Below, piece after piece: positions 24,804 through 33,991 of a stretch of DNA of 64,000 bases. The stretch's first letter is position 1. Each line of letters begins with the position of its first letter. A program made the position numbers and the translations under genes. Location of the stretch: positions 558,001 through 622,000 of the forward strand of contig NZ_CP066771.1 in the NCBI RefSeq assembly GCF_016466415.2, given 5' to 3'. Source of the stretch: Ralstonia pickettii. GTDB taxonomy: Bacteria; Pseudomonadota; Gammaproteobacteria; Burkholderiales; Burkholderiaceae. A model generated the notes under the pieces. It did no database searches and was not told the origin of the DNA. It saw only the letters and a program-made list of their open reading frames with translations.

Positions 24804-25928
24804 ATGATGTCCAGCAACGATAAGGAAGCCAAGTTTCTTGACTTGGTTCATCGCGTGACGGCGTGTCAGAAGTGCCCTCGGATGGCCGGGAGCGCACGGG
24901 TTCTCGGGCCTGGCTGCGGCCCTCTTGATGCGCCGCTCATGTTTGTTGGTGAAGCGCCAGGACGATTGGGCGCCGATGGCTCGCATTTGCCCTTTCACGG
25001 AGACAAGTCTGGGCACAACTTTGAGAAACTCATCGAACAGGTGGGGATCAGCCGCTACGAGGTATTCGTAACCAACGCGGTGTTGTGCAACCCAAAGGAC
25101 GAACGCGGCAACAATGCGACGCCTACATCGACCGAAATTGCAAACTGTGCGCCGTTTCTGCGAGAAACCGTCGAGATACTAGATCCTTCGATCGTGGTCA
25201 CGCTCGGCGCTGTGGCGCTGAAGGCATGCGGCGAGCTCGAGGCACACTCGTTTTCTCTCAGGGATCAAGTGAGAACCAACAATCCCTGGATGCACCGGTC
25301 ACTGATACCGGTGTATCACCCAGGACAGCGGGCAATGGTGCACCGTAGCTTCGCCAACCAACTCAGCGACTATCAGTTCGTCGCAGAAACTCTGCGCAGA
25401 CTCAAGAAGCCACGCAAGAGGCCTGTCAGCACGAAGCCTCGGCCTGACGCCATAAAACTCGGGCAGGTTGCTCAACGAGTCTTGCAGGGCAGTCCGGCCG
25501 GACTTAGCTACTTCGCACTTCACAAGCTTTGCTTCTTAGCAGAGCTTGCCGCGCTCGAAGCGACTGGGGAGCGTTTGACGAATGCATATGTCGTCAGACA
25601 GAAGGACGGTCCATATTTCGTAGATCTGCATTTGGCGAAGTTGCCGCAGCTAATTCCCGGCGTCCAGATTCGATCTGCTGGCAGCAAGGCATTGCTTTCC
25701 TTTCCCATCCAGTCTGATTTTCTTGTCGACGAGCCCGCCGAGACGTTATCCGCCTCAGATGAGGCTGCCATCAGGACGGTTCTCACGAAGTATGGCCGCA
25801 TGCGTGATGATGAACTCAAACGGGTGGTCTACCTGAGCAAGTACATGAGAGCTCTGCTCAGGAAGGAGCGGACCAGCGGGGCCAATCTTTATAACGCGGC
25901 AGTGCTGCCGTTTTCGACAAAGGAATGA
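24804..25928 (+). CDS. Uracil-DNA glycosylase fused to a Panacea-like (DUF4065) domain
   Basis: 374 residues. Residues ~1-200 are a family 4/5-type uracil-DNA glycosylase: Cys21-x2-Cys24 for the iron-sulfur cluster, the GEAPG catalytic motif (49-53), Cys95 and Cys115 as likely further cluster ligands, FVTNAVLCNPK, and HPG (172-174) near VYHPGQRAM. A basic linker (KKPRKRPVSTKPR) leads to residues ~215-374: ALHKLCFLAELAALEATGER followed by LTNAYVVRQKDGPYFVDL. These resemble the Panacea/SocA-like antitoxin fold (KLLYLADL-x-ETG-x-LTG-x-W-x-x-x-GPY). The fusion links base excision with a toxin-neutralising type domain. It is followed 69 bases later by a SIR2-like gene. The N-terminal call is strong, the C-terminal one moderate. 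Confidence 0.75.
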   Translation: MMSSNDKEAKFLDLVHRVTACQKCPRMAGSARVLGPGCGPLDAPLMFVGEAPGRLGADGSHLPFHGDKSGHNFEKLIEQVGISRYEVFVTNAVLCNPKDERGNNATPTSTEIANCAPFLRETVEILDPSIVVTLGAVALKACGELEAHSFSLRDQVRTNNPWMHRSLIPVYHPGQRAMVHRSFANQLSDYQFVAETLRRLKKPRKRPVSTKPRPDAIKLGQVAQRVLQGSPAGLSYFALHKLCFLAELAALEATGERLTNAYVVRQKDGPYFVDLHLAKLPQLIPGVQIRSAGSKALLSFPIQSDFLVDEPAETLSASDEAAIRTVLTKYGRMRDDELKRVVYLSKYMRALLRKERTSGANLYNAAVLPFSTKE

Positions 25929-25997
25929 ACATTCAAACCGCAAGCGGGACAGGTCTGCTACTGCCGCTGGAACAATCCGAGAGAACTAGGTGGTGAT

Positions 25998-27020
25998 ATG
26001 CCTCTGCATACTTTCGAACAGGCCATCGAAGACGCGCAGCGTTACGGCAAGCAGCATCTCCTTCTTGGCAACGGTTTCAGCATCGCTTGTCGTCCAAAGA
26101 TCTTCACCTACGGTCGGCTCTACGAGCAAGCTGACTTTTCGAGTATCTCGACAACGGCAAAGCTGGCCTTCGACGCGCTAGCCACACAGGATTTTGAGCG
26201 CGTTATCAAAGCTCTTCGCGACGCTGCACGGCTTCTTGAGTCGTATGGCGGCTCTCTGGATCTTGTTGCCCAGCTTCGAGGGGATGCCGACGGTCTACGA
26301 GAGCTTCTAGTTCAGACTATTGCTGCGAGTCATCCAGCGTGGCCTGGAGAGATCGAAGAGGAGGAGTACGAGGCATGTCGTCGATTTCTTTCAAACTTCG
26401 ACACCGTCTATACCTTTAACTATGACCTTCTCCTTTATTGGACACAGATGCATACGGCGGAAGGAGAACCGCCGGACTCCGACGATGGATTTCGCGCGTC
26501 GGCAGATGACTTCGATGCCTCATACGTCGTGTGGGAGCCCGGTCAAAGCCACGAGCAGAACATGTGGTTTTTGCATGGAGCACTTCATGTCTTCGATTCC
26601 GGAATAGAGATTCAGAAGTACACGTGGAGCAAGACAGGTGTCCGCCTCATTGATCAGATCAGAGATGCGCTGTCCAAGAACCTCTTTCCAATTTTCGTCT
26701 CCGAAGGTACCAGTGCCGAGAAGTACGAAAGAATTCGACACAACGACTATCTCGCCAAAGCGTATCGGAGCTTTGGATCGATCGGGGGTGCGCTCTTCAT
26801 ATATGGACACTCGCTCGCGGAGAACGACGATCACTACCTGAAGTGCATACGGAAGGGGAAGGTGAGTCACCTCTATGTTGGCCTGTACGGTGCCCCTGAT
26901 TCCGACGCGAACAAATTCATTGCGCGGCGCGCCGCTCAGCTATCCGATGGGCGAAGAGCGAAAAATCCGTTGGTGGTCACCTATTTTGATGCTGCATCAG
27001 CAAAGGTCTGGGGCCGGTGA
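25998..27020 (+). CDS. DUF4917 / SIR2-like protein
   Basis: 340 residues, no signal peptide. The N-terminal HLLLGNGFSIACRPKIFTYG has the glycine-asparagine loop of SIR2-like NAD-binding folds. FDTVYTFNYDLLLYWTQMH (about 135-153) and WFLHGALHVF (about 190-200) are typical DUF4917 blocks, the His being the expected catalytic base position. GALFIYGHSLAENDDHYL follows. Related SIR2-like proteins in defence systems destroy NAD+ upon phage sensing. Position directly after the glycosylase fusion suggests a shared function, not proven. Confidence 0.75.
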   Translation: MPLHTFEQAIEDAQRYGKQHLLLGNGFSIACRPKIFTYGRLYEQADFSSISTTAKLAFDALATQDFERVIKALRDAARLLESYGGSLDLVAQLRGDADGLRELLVQTIAASHPAWPGEIEEEEYEACRRFLSNFDTVYTFNYDLLLYWTQMHTAEGEPPDSDDGFRASADDFDASYVVWEPGQSHEQNMWFLHGALHVFDSGIEIQKYTWSKTGVRLIDQIRDALSKNLFPIFVSEGTSAEKYERIRHNDYLAKAYRSFGSIGGALFIYGHSLAENDDHYLKCIRKGKVSHLYVGLYGAPDSDANKFIARRAAQLSDGRRAKNPLVVTYFDAASAKVWGR

Positions 27021-27291
27021 CACAACTAGCTTTCCTCCGGTTGCCGTCGAGCGCCATAACAACAATGTTCGCGTTCAGTTGCGCTTCGAGCCGCTGAGAG
27101 CCGCCAGCTTGACATCGCCAGAATTTCTTCGTAACGTCTGCGGCATGGGCTAGTTGCCGCCCGTCAGCGTGTGCGCTCCCTCCTCAGGGAATACGGCAAA
27201 GGCAGATTCCGCAGCACCTCGAAACCGAGTTTCCGTCCTGGAGCCCGGCAATGCACACCGTCGATAGTGGCTCCGCTGACTGGAGACTTAT

Positions 27292-29184
27292 ATGTCCTCC
27301 CGTATTGCCATGCCATTGGAGGCGCAAGCCTCTGCGTTGGTGTCGTTCCTGGCTGAAGCGAAACACTCGCTTCCACTTGAGACCGCCCTTGAGATTTGCA
27401 ACTCAATGCGCGTCGCCAAAGAGCCGCCTGCGCGCTTTCTGAAAGCTGCACTTGCCGGACGAAATATCGAGGTCAAGCATACATCCTGTCTGAAAGCCGT
27501 TGCGCTAATGGACGGTTTTGATGGGCATGTCTCCCGACCGAAACCTACATGGGTGGTTGCGCAGTACGCATTCGATGCGCCCGCGATTACTCCCAAGGTA
27601 AAACGACATCGCAAGAGCACCGACGCGACAGCCGACCTTTGCAATCGGCTTACTGAAAACCTCGCTGACGCCAAGGAGTCCCCATATGCGCAGGTCGTCC
27701 GCAATGCCAATTACCTTGAGTTCATCTTTGTCGGAGAGCCGCAGCCTGGGACCCGCTATATCTTGGCCTGCAAGAACCCAGATGGGTCCGCCGCAACAGT
27801 AGGAGAAGACGATACCCTGAGCGCCGTGGAACGCGTCCGGCGTGTTGTTGAGGGGCAGTTCAACGGATGGCTCGACGGCGCGGTAAAGATTCCATTCGAA
27901 AAGGCGGGCGTCCTTCGTCTTCTTAAAGACGGTGAGGCCATAGTCGACGGTCCGGAATCAGAGATTCTCGCCGCATGTGAACGTGATGAAGACTTTCCGC
28001 TTGACGCTGAATCGCTGCTAGGTCTTCCCGCTAACACCCGGCGCTATCAAATAGCTCACGTCGTTGCCGGCGACGGCAAGATTGTGCCCGCCGACGACAT
28101 GCTTGTTGAACGTATGTGGCGTCGGCTGGAGGCGTTCTATCGCTTCAATGAGGAAGATTTTTCATGGTTCTTGTCCCGCCGACGGGAGGAGGAGGATGAG
28201 GGGCGATTCGACAGCGATGGCATTGATACGGACCGATTGATTGCAGTACTTGCGGACCGCAATATTCCCGTCGAGAAAGCTGCGGCGATGGCTGATGTGA
28301 GCCTTGAGCAGTGGGAAACGATGATTGCCACAGAAGAAATCTCTCGCGTGGCCCTGCTCAAGTTGTCGGAACGATTGCAACTTGCCTCCGCGAACGAGCT
28401 ATATGTCGACGCACGCAACCCAGTCTGGATGCCAGTGACAGGCGGTGAGGAAATCGCTCTTTGGATGCGAAATTTCGACCATCTGCATTTGTCCGTGTCT
28501 GGCATTGCGGAAGGCGCGCCGCTTGCGCAGCGTGTCCTCGCAAAATTGACGCGGTTGCATCGCCGATCGACCGACCATGTGGCATTGCAGGCTGTTCTAT
28601 CAGAAGCCGAAGCAGTTGGGCTTCGTCTGTGCGCGACTATCGGAAAGCGTTTCGTCTCAGATCTACCTGTTTCTCGCGAACGACTGGCCATGGTCGGGCA
28701 CTTGTCGCTCTGGGACCGGAAAGAAATCGACAGCCTTGGACCGCCGAAGACGGCTGATGACGAGGATGAGAGCCAACCGTGGAGCGCGATTGACGACGAA
28801 TATCTTACAAGGTTCAACTCGGTGAATCTGACAGTCGGTGACTTGATTGCTCTCCAAGAGGAAATCACACGAGCTCGTCGCGACGGCCAAGAGCCTGGCT
28901 GGGAAACCTCCGCATTTGCTGCAGCCCGCGTTTTTAGAGGAAAGGCAGACGCGGCTCACCGCGCGCATACAGCCATGACCCGCATGATGGCGATGAGCCG
29001 TCTGATAGAGAGCGGCGCAATCGGGGCATGGATCGAGAACTCGAACGAGCCCGGCGTTGGCCTTGTGCCGAAAAACGTTCTTCATGCGACGGCACGCTGC
29101 CCACTGATTCGGGTTGGCAACGACCCCGGATTTGAAGTCGCGATCTTCCGTAACCTTGCCCTTGAGCTGGCGGTCCGAACTTAG
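27292..29184 (+). CDS. Large hypothetical protein, 630 aa
   Basis: Starts ATG 27292 with GGAG seven bases ahead. Cytoplasmic and acidic. The N-terminal ~70 residues (ALEICNSMRVAKEPPARFLKAAL...) recall the short helical domains seen in plasmid-borne 'glyoxalase-superfamily' proteins, but only loosely. A low-complexity acidic stretch SRRREEEDEGRFDSDG lies near 300, and a HTH-like segment (IPVEKAAAMADVSLEQWETM) near 325-345. No enzyme motif is recognised. It is 270 bases after the DUF4917 gene, same strand, and its end is followed by a large palindromic terminator. I do not know its function. Confidence 0.7.
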   Translation: MSSRIAMPLEAQASALVSFLAEAKHSLPLETALEICNSMRVAKEPPARFLKAALAGRNIEVKHTSCLKAVALMDGFDGHVSRPKPTWVVAQYAFDAPAITPKVKRHRKSTDATADLCNRLTENLADAKESPYAQVVRNANYLEFIFVGEPQPGTRYILACKNPDGSAATVGEDDTLSAVERVRRVVEGQFNGWLDGAVKIPFEKAGVLRLLKDGEAIVDGPESEILAACERDEDFPLDAESLLGLPANTRRYQIAHVVAGDGKIVPADDMLVERMWRRLEAFYRFNEEDFSWFLSRRREEEDEGRFDSDGIDTDRLIAVLADRNIPVEKAAAMADVSLEQWETMIATEEISRVALLKLSERLQLASANELYVDARNPVWMPVTGGEEIALWMRNFDHLHLSVSGIAEGAPLAQRVLAKLTRLHRRSTDHVALQAVLSEAEAVGLRLCATIGKRFVSDLPVSRERLAMVGHLSLWDRKEIDSLGPPKTADDEDESQPWSAIDDEYLTRFNSVNLTVGDLIALQEEITRARRDGQEPGWETSAFAAARVFRGKADAAHRAHTAMTRMMAMSRLIESGAIGAWIENSNEPGVGLVPKNVLHATARCPLIRVGNDPGFEVAIFRNLALELAVRT

Positions 29185-29272
29185 CGCCAGTGAGATCAGT
29201 TGCCGGCGAGACCGATGCTTACGTTGGCATAGGGAAGTGACGCCGAGTTCCTTTCTTACTTTTTCTTTAGCG

Positions 29273-29312
29273 AAAAAGGGTAGTTTTGCTGTACAGCAAA
29301 ACTACCCTTTTT
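29273..29312. terminator. Perfect 40-bp palindrome, probable bidirectional terminator
   Basis: Twenty bases AAAAAGGGTAGTTTTGCTGT followed at once by their exact complement. The hairpin has a GC-containing stem ending in a T run on both strands, so it can terminate transcripts from the 630-aa gene and from the minus-strand genes. Between 29313 and 29612 I see no gene. Confidence 0.7.
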
Positions 29313-29612
29313 TTGCGAAAGTGAGGCGCACTGCTCCTGGTCGTTTTTCCAGGACGTCGGTAGGGCACGCGTGGTGTACGGCAGGCGCGCCTCTGCACCG
29401 CCACGCAAGATGGCGTCTTCGGTTTTGTTCGTTGGCCAGCTACGCGAGCGACCTTGCCGGCTTGCTCCTCCTTCTCGGGCGCCGCTTCCTCTTCAACACC
29501 AGCATGGGATCGCGGTAGCGGTGCGACGAGAGTGAGGTAGAGGTTGGATGGGCCAGAAAGGCGAAAGGCCCGCTGGGGCTACCTGCGGGCTCTGTTGATG
29601 CTGCCGAAAAGC

Positions 29613-30089
29613 CTAGATTGCCTGAAGTGGATGAGCCTCTAGCAATTCATAGACTTTCAGCCGAAGAAGCTGCAAGACTTGCTGTCGGAAACGATGCCCC
29701 TCGGGAACGCCAGGCGGCACAACTGAATGAAGAACTGAGGGATCACCACGCCAGCCGCAGTTTCCCTGACCGTCATGGATTATCCGAACAAGAACATCGC
29801 CTTGTGAGCGCCCTCGCTCATCAAGCACCCGGAAATCAAGCACACCACATAGGAACTGGCCTGAATCATCGGCAGCGAATGCGTGCCTGAATTCACCGCG
29901 TACCTTCATATGGCTGATGTCAGCATCAATGGCGAACTCCTTGCCGTCTACGGGAGATACGTTCACACCTGCGATGTCTTGCAGCCCACTGAAATCGCCG
30001 CTCTTCAGCAGACAACTCAGGATGACTCGCGCGTACTCATCCAACCTTGCGGCGCCGTTGGCGAAGTGTTCTGCATAGGCTACTTCCAT
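29613..30089 (-). CDS. Hypothetical protein, 158 aa
   Basis: 158 residues, soluble. It reads smoothly as a mixed alpha/beta protein: MEVAYAEHFANGAARLDEYA, then FRVLDERGRSQGDVLVRIIH and a leucine-rich C-terminus (QQVLQLLRLKVYELLEAHPL). No motif is recognised. It is the last minus-strand cargo gene before the palindromic terminator. Codon use is like its neighbours. Confidence 0.5.
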   Translation of the reverse strand: MEVAYAEHFANGAARLDEYARVILSCLLKSGDFSGLQDIAGVNVSPVDGKEFAIDADISHMKVRGEFRHAFAADDSGQFLCGVLDFRVLDERGRSQGDVLVRIIHDGQGNCGWRGDPSVLHSVVPPGVPEGHRFRQQVLQLLRLKVYELLEAHPLQAI

Positions 30090-30143
30090 TACACCCCCTC
30101 GTTATGTAGGAGGGATAGGATGCCAAATGCAGTTCCTAACGAA

Positions 30144-30169
30144 AAGGCCCCCAACACGTGGGGGGCCTT
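30144..30169 (-). terminator. Rho-independent terminator
   Basis: AAGGCCCCC-N8-GGGGGCCTT; on the minus strand the stem is followed by TTTTCGTT. It would end the transcript coming from the tns operon side (genes at 30375 and 30891). It makes the 88-codon frame across this spot unlikely. Confidence 0.65.
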
Positions 30170-30374
30170 ACCGTCGGGGCCGATCGGCGTGGCCTTGGAA
30201 CGCGTGAGAGGCTGAATCGCCGAGCTAGTGAAAGCCAGATTCGCCGGGACCGCTATGAGGAATCTCTGGATGCAAGCCTTTCTGCGCACGGTACCGACTT
30301 TTGAGCTGGCGGCGGATGCGTGACAAGCTGCAAACGTGAACCGCTCGTCGAGCACTCAGGACGCCTGCTTCGTT

Positions 30375-30719
30375 TTACCAGCCAAGCATCTCGCGCGCCC
30401 GTTTCATTACCCAATCTTGCTCTGCCTCAGAGAAGTCCCACTCGCCTCGCTGTACCTTCAGCGCGAACCCCTTGCGCGCACGCGTCAGGCAGAGCTCCTG
30501 CGTCAATGCTGGATTCTCAGAAACCTTGCGCGTGCAGTACGCAACGAACTGTTGCGCCAAGTCCTCGCAGCCTTCGTACCGCTCCAACAATTCCTCTTCG
30601 GTAAGCCCGGTGATGTATTTGCCGTTGAAGAGGCGCACGCCGAGCTTTGGCTGTGCACCAGGCACCGAGGCTGGAGATACATCACGCGGAAAATCGACAG
30701 GTATCGCTCGGTTTGACAT
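30375..30719 (-). CDS. Hypothetical protein, 114 aa
   Basis: ATG 30719 follows GGAGGG by six bases. Helical, soluble protein: KLGVRLFNGKYITGLTEEEL, then ERYEGCEDLAQQFVAYCTRK and a C-terminal WDFSEAEQDWVMKRAREMLG. It resembles small accessory proteins of integrative elements in style but has no recognised domain. Same strand as the tns genes, between the CxxC-type protein and a terminator, so it may be the last gene of the tns transcript. Confidence 0.6.
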   Translation of the reverse strand: MSNRAIPVDFPRDVSPASVPGAQPKLGVRLFNGKYITGLTEEELLERYEGCEDLAQQFVAYCTRKVSENPALTQELCLTRARKGFALKVQRGEWDFSEAEQDWVMKRAREMLGW

Positions 30720-30890
30720 TACGCTTCCCTCCAGGTCTTAAATTGGGTCCTTGAGTGGAGCTCGCAACGGGGCATCACGCGGCCTCGGGTAAGCAGAAAG
30801 GGCCCGCTCTGACTTGGCGCCGGAAGATCCCTGCGCCAAGCAACGCATGATCACTACGAGAAAAGAGAACGGTTTGCACGCTCTGGCTCC

Positions 30891-31211
30891 TCATTCGTGG
30901 CGGCGTTCAAAGTCTTCGTCTTTGCCGACGTTCGGCATATTCATTAGCGTCCGTGCAGGTTCCCCAACTCCTCGAGAGGCTTTCGGCGACTCAATACGGA
31001 GCCACTCCCCGAGCAACTCCCTCACACAGTGCTGACACAGGTCGAGGCAGACCAGATTGCCGTCTCCGAAGATCGAATCGAAGTCGCAGGAATGGTCAAA
31101 CGACAGCCGCTCTTGCCACTCGCCGGGTTCATCAGCGGTCAGCCGGCGCTGACATCGGTCACAGGTGCATGCAGCCAATTCCTTGACGGTGACGGGGCGA
31201 TATTCGCGCAT
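30891..31211 (-). CDS. Cys-rich hypothetical protein, 106 aa
   Basis: ATG 31211 with AAGGA six bases ahead (the frame opens further up but without a ribosome site). CTCDRCQRRL at residues ~15-24 and VCLDLCQHC at ~55-63 give two Cys-x2-Cys pairs, a probable zinc site. RLSFDHSCDFDSIFGDGN lies between them. Location right after the second tniQ on the same strand suggests it is carried and perhaps expressed with the transposition genes. Function unknown. Confidence 0.6.
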   Translation of the reverse strand: MREYRPVTVKELAACTCDRCQRRLTADEPGEWQERLSFDHSCDFDSIFGDGNLVCLDLCQHCVRELLGEWLRIESPKASRGVGEPARTLMNMPNVGKDEDFERRHE

Positions 31212-31255
31212 GGCAATCCTTGGTGCTGTAAGTGGTGGATTCCGCCGGCTTCGCA

Positions 31256-32164
31256 TTAAATCCCACGCGAAGCTTGGCGCTTGATGAACGCTTCGTAGCT
31301 CGCTTCGGCCCGACTGGATCGCTTCTTCTTAAGCCAGCGCTTGCGGTGACGGATCAAATCCTCCAGTGAGCGCTTGGTTCCATGCTGGAGGCAGTACGTG
31401 TCGATCAGTTCCTTCATGACGAGCTTGTCGCGCTCTTTCTCCGGTCGAAATTCGCTGCGGGCCAGGCAATCCTTCACCAAGTTGGGGTTCTCTATGAGCC
31501 ATTGCATGAATCCCAATGAGAGCGGCGTCCGAATCGCGCCCAGGCGGAATACACCACTTCGCACCGCTGAGACGATGGCATGTTGCGTGGAGAGCTTTGC
31601 CGGAGAGACCCACACCTTCCTTGCGATATCCTCGTTCGACGTGACCAGCGATTGCTTGCACTTTGCGCATGAGACGATGCTGGGCGCGTCCTCGCCCACG
31701 GCATTGATGCACGGTTTCGCCGCTTGGATTGCGGCTCCGCACGTTGGGCAACATTCCGCCATCCTGCAGTGATGTTTTGGACAAATGGTCCATGCCTTGA
31801 ACCGCCATTGAATTCGAAGGTATGGAACCGGGTCTTCCGCTAGACAACATGGGCAGAAGCGATACGTAGGTGTATTGCCGGTGAAGTTCAGCAGCCGCTT
31901 CAGCTGCGGCATCTCACGCACCAATCGAAATATGTCGGCCAGCGCCTTGAGTCGTTTGAGCGACACAGACGTTCCAATGCCGATATGGCACACATGATCG
32001 TGCGGCGTGGCCAGATCGGGATCTTTGGTCGGTTTCAGCCCCAGGTACCCAGTTAGCGTTCTATAGGTAACTCCATGGAGTTGGCAGGTCCGGTGTATCC
32101 AGGACGCCGCAGACTCATCTGGAAATGGATATGGCGCATGTACTAGGCTAAGTGGTCGGCTCAT
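31256..32164 (-). CDS. tniQ: TniQ-family protein (second copy)
   Basis: 302 residues from ATG 32164 (GGAG eight bases upstream; overlaps the first tniQ). The N-terminal TniQ block is clear: YPFPDESAASWIHRTCQLHG. Zinc knuckles follow: FCPCCLAEDPVPYLRIQWRF, ICPKHHCRMAECCPTCGAAI and SCAKCKQSL. The C-terminal part (about 200-302) is lysine-rich and different from the first copy. TniQ/TnsD proteins choose the target site and recruit TnsC, so one of the two copies may recognise the groES region. No TnsE is seen. Confidence 0.85.
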   Translation of the reverse strand: MSRPLSLVHAPYPFPDESAASWIHRTCQLHGVTYRTLTGYLGLKPTKDPDLATPHDHVCHIGIGTSVSLKRLKALADIFRLVREMPQLKRLLNFTGNTPTYRFCPCCLAEDPVPYLRIQWRFKAWTICPKHHCRMAECCPTCGAAIQAAKPCINAVGEDAPSIVSCAKCKQSLVTSNEDIARKVWVSPAKLSTQHAIVSAVRSGVFRLGAIRTPLSLGFMQWLIENPNLVKDCLARSEFRPEKERDKLVMKELIDTYCLQHGTKRSLEDLIRHRKRWLKKKRSSRAEASYEAFIKRQASRGI

Positions 32165-33137
32165 CAGTATCTCCAAACAACGACATTTGTCGGTCAACGG
32201 CGATCAAGCGATGAAGCGGTTTAGACGGAGTGAGCTTGTACAAGCGAGATATGAGAGACGAGAGACATCGAAGATCATCTTGCGTTGTGCACTCTTCATA
32301 CAGCGCGCGCAGTGCCGGCATTGGCAGGCGGATCGGCTCCCGTGACGGACGCCGAGCAATAAGCGGGACGAGCCGATCAAACGCTCGACACACAACAGCA
32401 GCAGCCTCGTCGGTGGAGAGGCTACGGTTGGCACATTTCGGATGGTCGTGCGGTTGTTGCGCATCGACGATGCCGAAAATCCACAGCACGCGAAGGAACG
32501 TGTCGATGGAAAGATTTCCGAGCCCAATCGGAAGGCAACTGGCCGGTCGCGCCGCCAACGGGCACGGGGTAGGGGCCAGTAGATCCGCAATATGGCTGCT
32601 TACTGCAAGCTCACGCGCGTCCGCGATGACGGTCACCTGGTCCCGTGTGGTCAAAGACAAGCCGCACTCACAAATATCGAGAGCGGGACGACGCCAGCAT
32701 AGTGGCCTGCCACACTGGCATCGATCGCGGAGCCGAAGACCATGCTTCGGACAGGCGGTTCCAAGGCCAATCGACCATGTCGCAAGGGCGCGGTGGTTCT
32801 CTCCGATGCACGCGGGGCAAATCTGAGGGTGGGCTTGCCTCAGGTGGTAGGGCCGCAGGAAGTGGTGATCGAGAAAATCAGCCGCCAGCGCCTCGTGTTG
32901 GAAACTTCGGACGACAAACGCTCTTTGCAGCCGCGCTGGCGTGCATCCGAACATGAGCGCGACTGATCCGCAAGCAGTGGCAGGAAGATAGCAGTGCCCC
33001 GGCGATGCTAGGTGCTGAGCCAGTTCGGAGAATGTCAGACCGTTCGCGATCGCCATGCGCAAAGCAAATCCCACGCCGTCCTCGTCTAGCGAGATCTCGT
33101 CCTGCCGTGGGAACGGCATGACTTCTGTGCGCAGCAT
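32148..33137 (-). CDS. tniQ: TniQ-family protein (first copy)
   Basis: 329 residues from the ATG at 33137, which overlaps the tnsC stop (TGATG); ATG 33155 is an alternative start. Family blocks: DGVGFALRMAIANGLTFSEL near the N-terminus, ICPACIGENHRALATWSIGL, then ACPKHGLRLRDRCQCGRPLC, a zinc site of Cys and His. The C-terminal ~130 residues (SNLSIDTF... onwards) are of the TnsD type. Together with the second tniQ it provides target selection for the TnsABC machine. Whether the two copies serve different targets is unknown. Confidence 0.88.
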   Translation of the reverse strand: MLRTEVMPFPRQDEISLDEDGVGFALRMAIANGLTFSELAQHLASPGHCYLPATACGSVALMFGCTPARLQRAFVVRSFQHEALAADFLDHHFLRPYHLRQAHPQICPACIGENHRALATWSIGLGTACPKHGLRLRDRCQCGRPLCWRRPALDICECGLSLTTRDQVTVIADARELAVSSHIADLLAPTPCPLAARPASCLPIGLGNLSIDTFLRVLWIFGIVDAQQPHDHPKCANRSLSTDEAAAVVCRAFDRLVPLIARRPSREPIRLPMPALRALYEECTTQDDLRCLSSLISRLYKLTPSKPLHRLIAVDRQMSLFGDTDEPTT

Positions 33138-33991
33138 CAGGCAAACGGATTGCATTTGCTCGAGCCAGTGCCGACCAGCCTCCGGAACGCCAGTCGGAGA
33201 TGCTCTTTCTCGACCTTAGTCACGTTTGCATCAACCGCGATCATCGCAGCCTCCATGATGAGTCCCTTCAAGGTCCGCATCACACCCTCTGTGGCATTGA
33301 ATACCGGCTTTGCGTAGGTGTTCAGCTCGGACAGGTCTACATCGGTCGTCCCCTTCACAAAGCCGTTAAGGACCCCTAACCATTCCTTATCCTTTAGCGA
33401 AGGCAAGTAGAAGATGGACGATATCCGCGTCGTCAACTGCGGATCTGCTTTCTCGATATTGCGCAGTTGATCTGTGCCAGAAAGCATTACTGGTCGGGAG
33501 GTCGTGGTCATAAGCCTCTTGGTCCAGTCATTGATCGAAACGCGAACTTCGTCCTTGCGAGAGAGAAAGACATGCTGGTATTCGTCGATGGCGATCAGTT
33601 GAATGTCGTGTTGCTCGATTGCCGCGACGAGAACATTGAAGAGTGTTGCGTTTGTCTTTTTGCCGGCTCGTGGGGGGATGGCATATTTGAAAGAAGCTAG
33701 GAGCTCCTCCTGAATCTGCGCTACTGTCGGCGCTTCCTTTAGGGACGCGACCAATACGCTTTCCGGACGAAGAAACGACCAGTTGCAGACATTGCGTTGG
33801 ACGGATTCGATCAGGCACGACTTTCCGGCGCCAGACGGCGCGATGACGCAGGCGCCGACCGGATGCTGTAGGTTGTTCCCCAATTGGATGACGCGTCCGA
33901 CTCCTTCCAATGCCTCCTTGAATGCGGTGTGGTTTATGCGGATCTGGCTGATGCGAGAACCGACCTGTAATGCCTTAGGGCTGTAGCTCAT
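33137..33991 (-). CDS. tnsC: TnsC/TniB-type AAA+ ATPase
   Basis: 284 residues. Walker A ACVIAPSGAGKS (Lys57), Walker B QLIAIDEYQHV (Asp136-Glu137) and the sensor region VMLSGTDQLRNI are intact. It forms the ATP-dependent filament that links the target selector to the transposase. Start ATG 33991 overlaps the tnsB stop by four bases (ATGA), and its own stop overlaps tniQ, so the operon is translationally coupled. At 284 residues it is closer in size to TniB/short TnsC than to the 555-residue Tn7 TnsC. Confidence 0.92.
   Translation of the reverse strand: MSYSPKALQVGSRISQIRINHTAFKEALEGVGRVIQLGNNLQHPVGACVIAPSGAGKSCLIESVQRNVCNWSFLRPESVLVASLKEAPTVAQIQEELLASFKYAIPPRAGKKTNATLFNVLVAAIEQHDIQLIAIDEYQHVFLSRKDEVRVSINDWTKRLMTTTSRPVMLSGTDQLRNIEKADPQLTTRISSIFYLPSLKDKEWLGVLNGFVKGTTDVDLSELNTYAKPVFNATEGVMRTLKGLIMEAAMIAVDANVTKVEKEHLRLAFRRLVGTGSSKCNPFA

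Noticed and set aside
30089..30355. 88-codon minus-strand frame
   Set aside because: No ribosome site, no protein-like pattern, and a terminator hairpin lies inside it.
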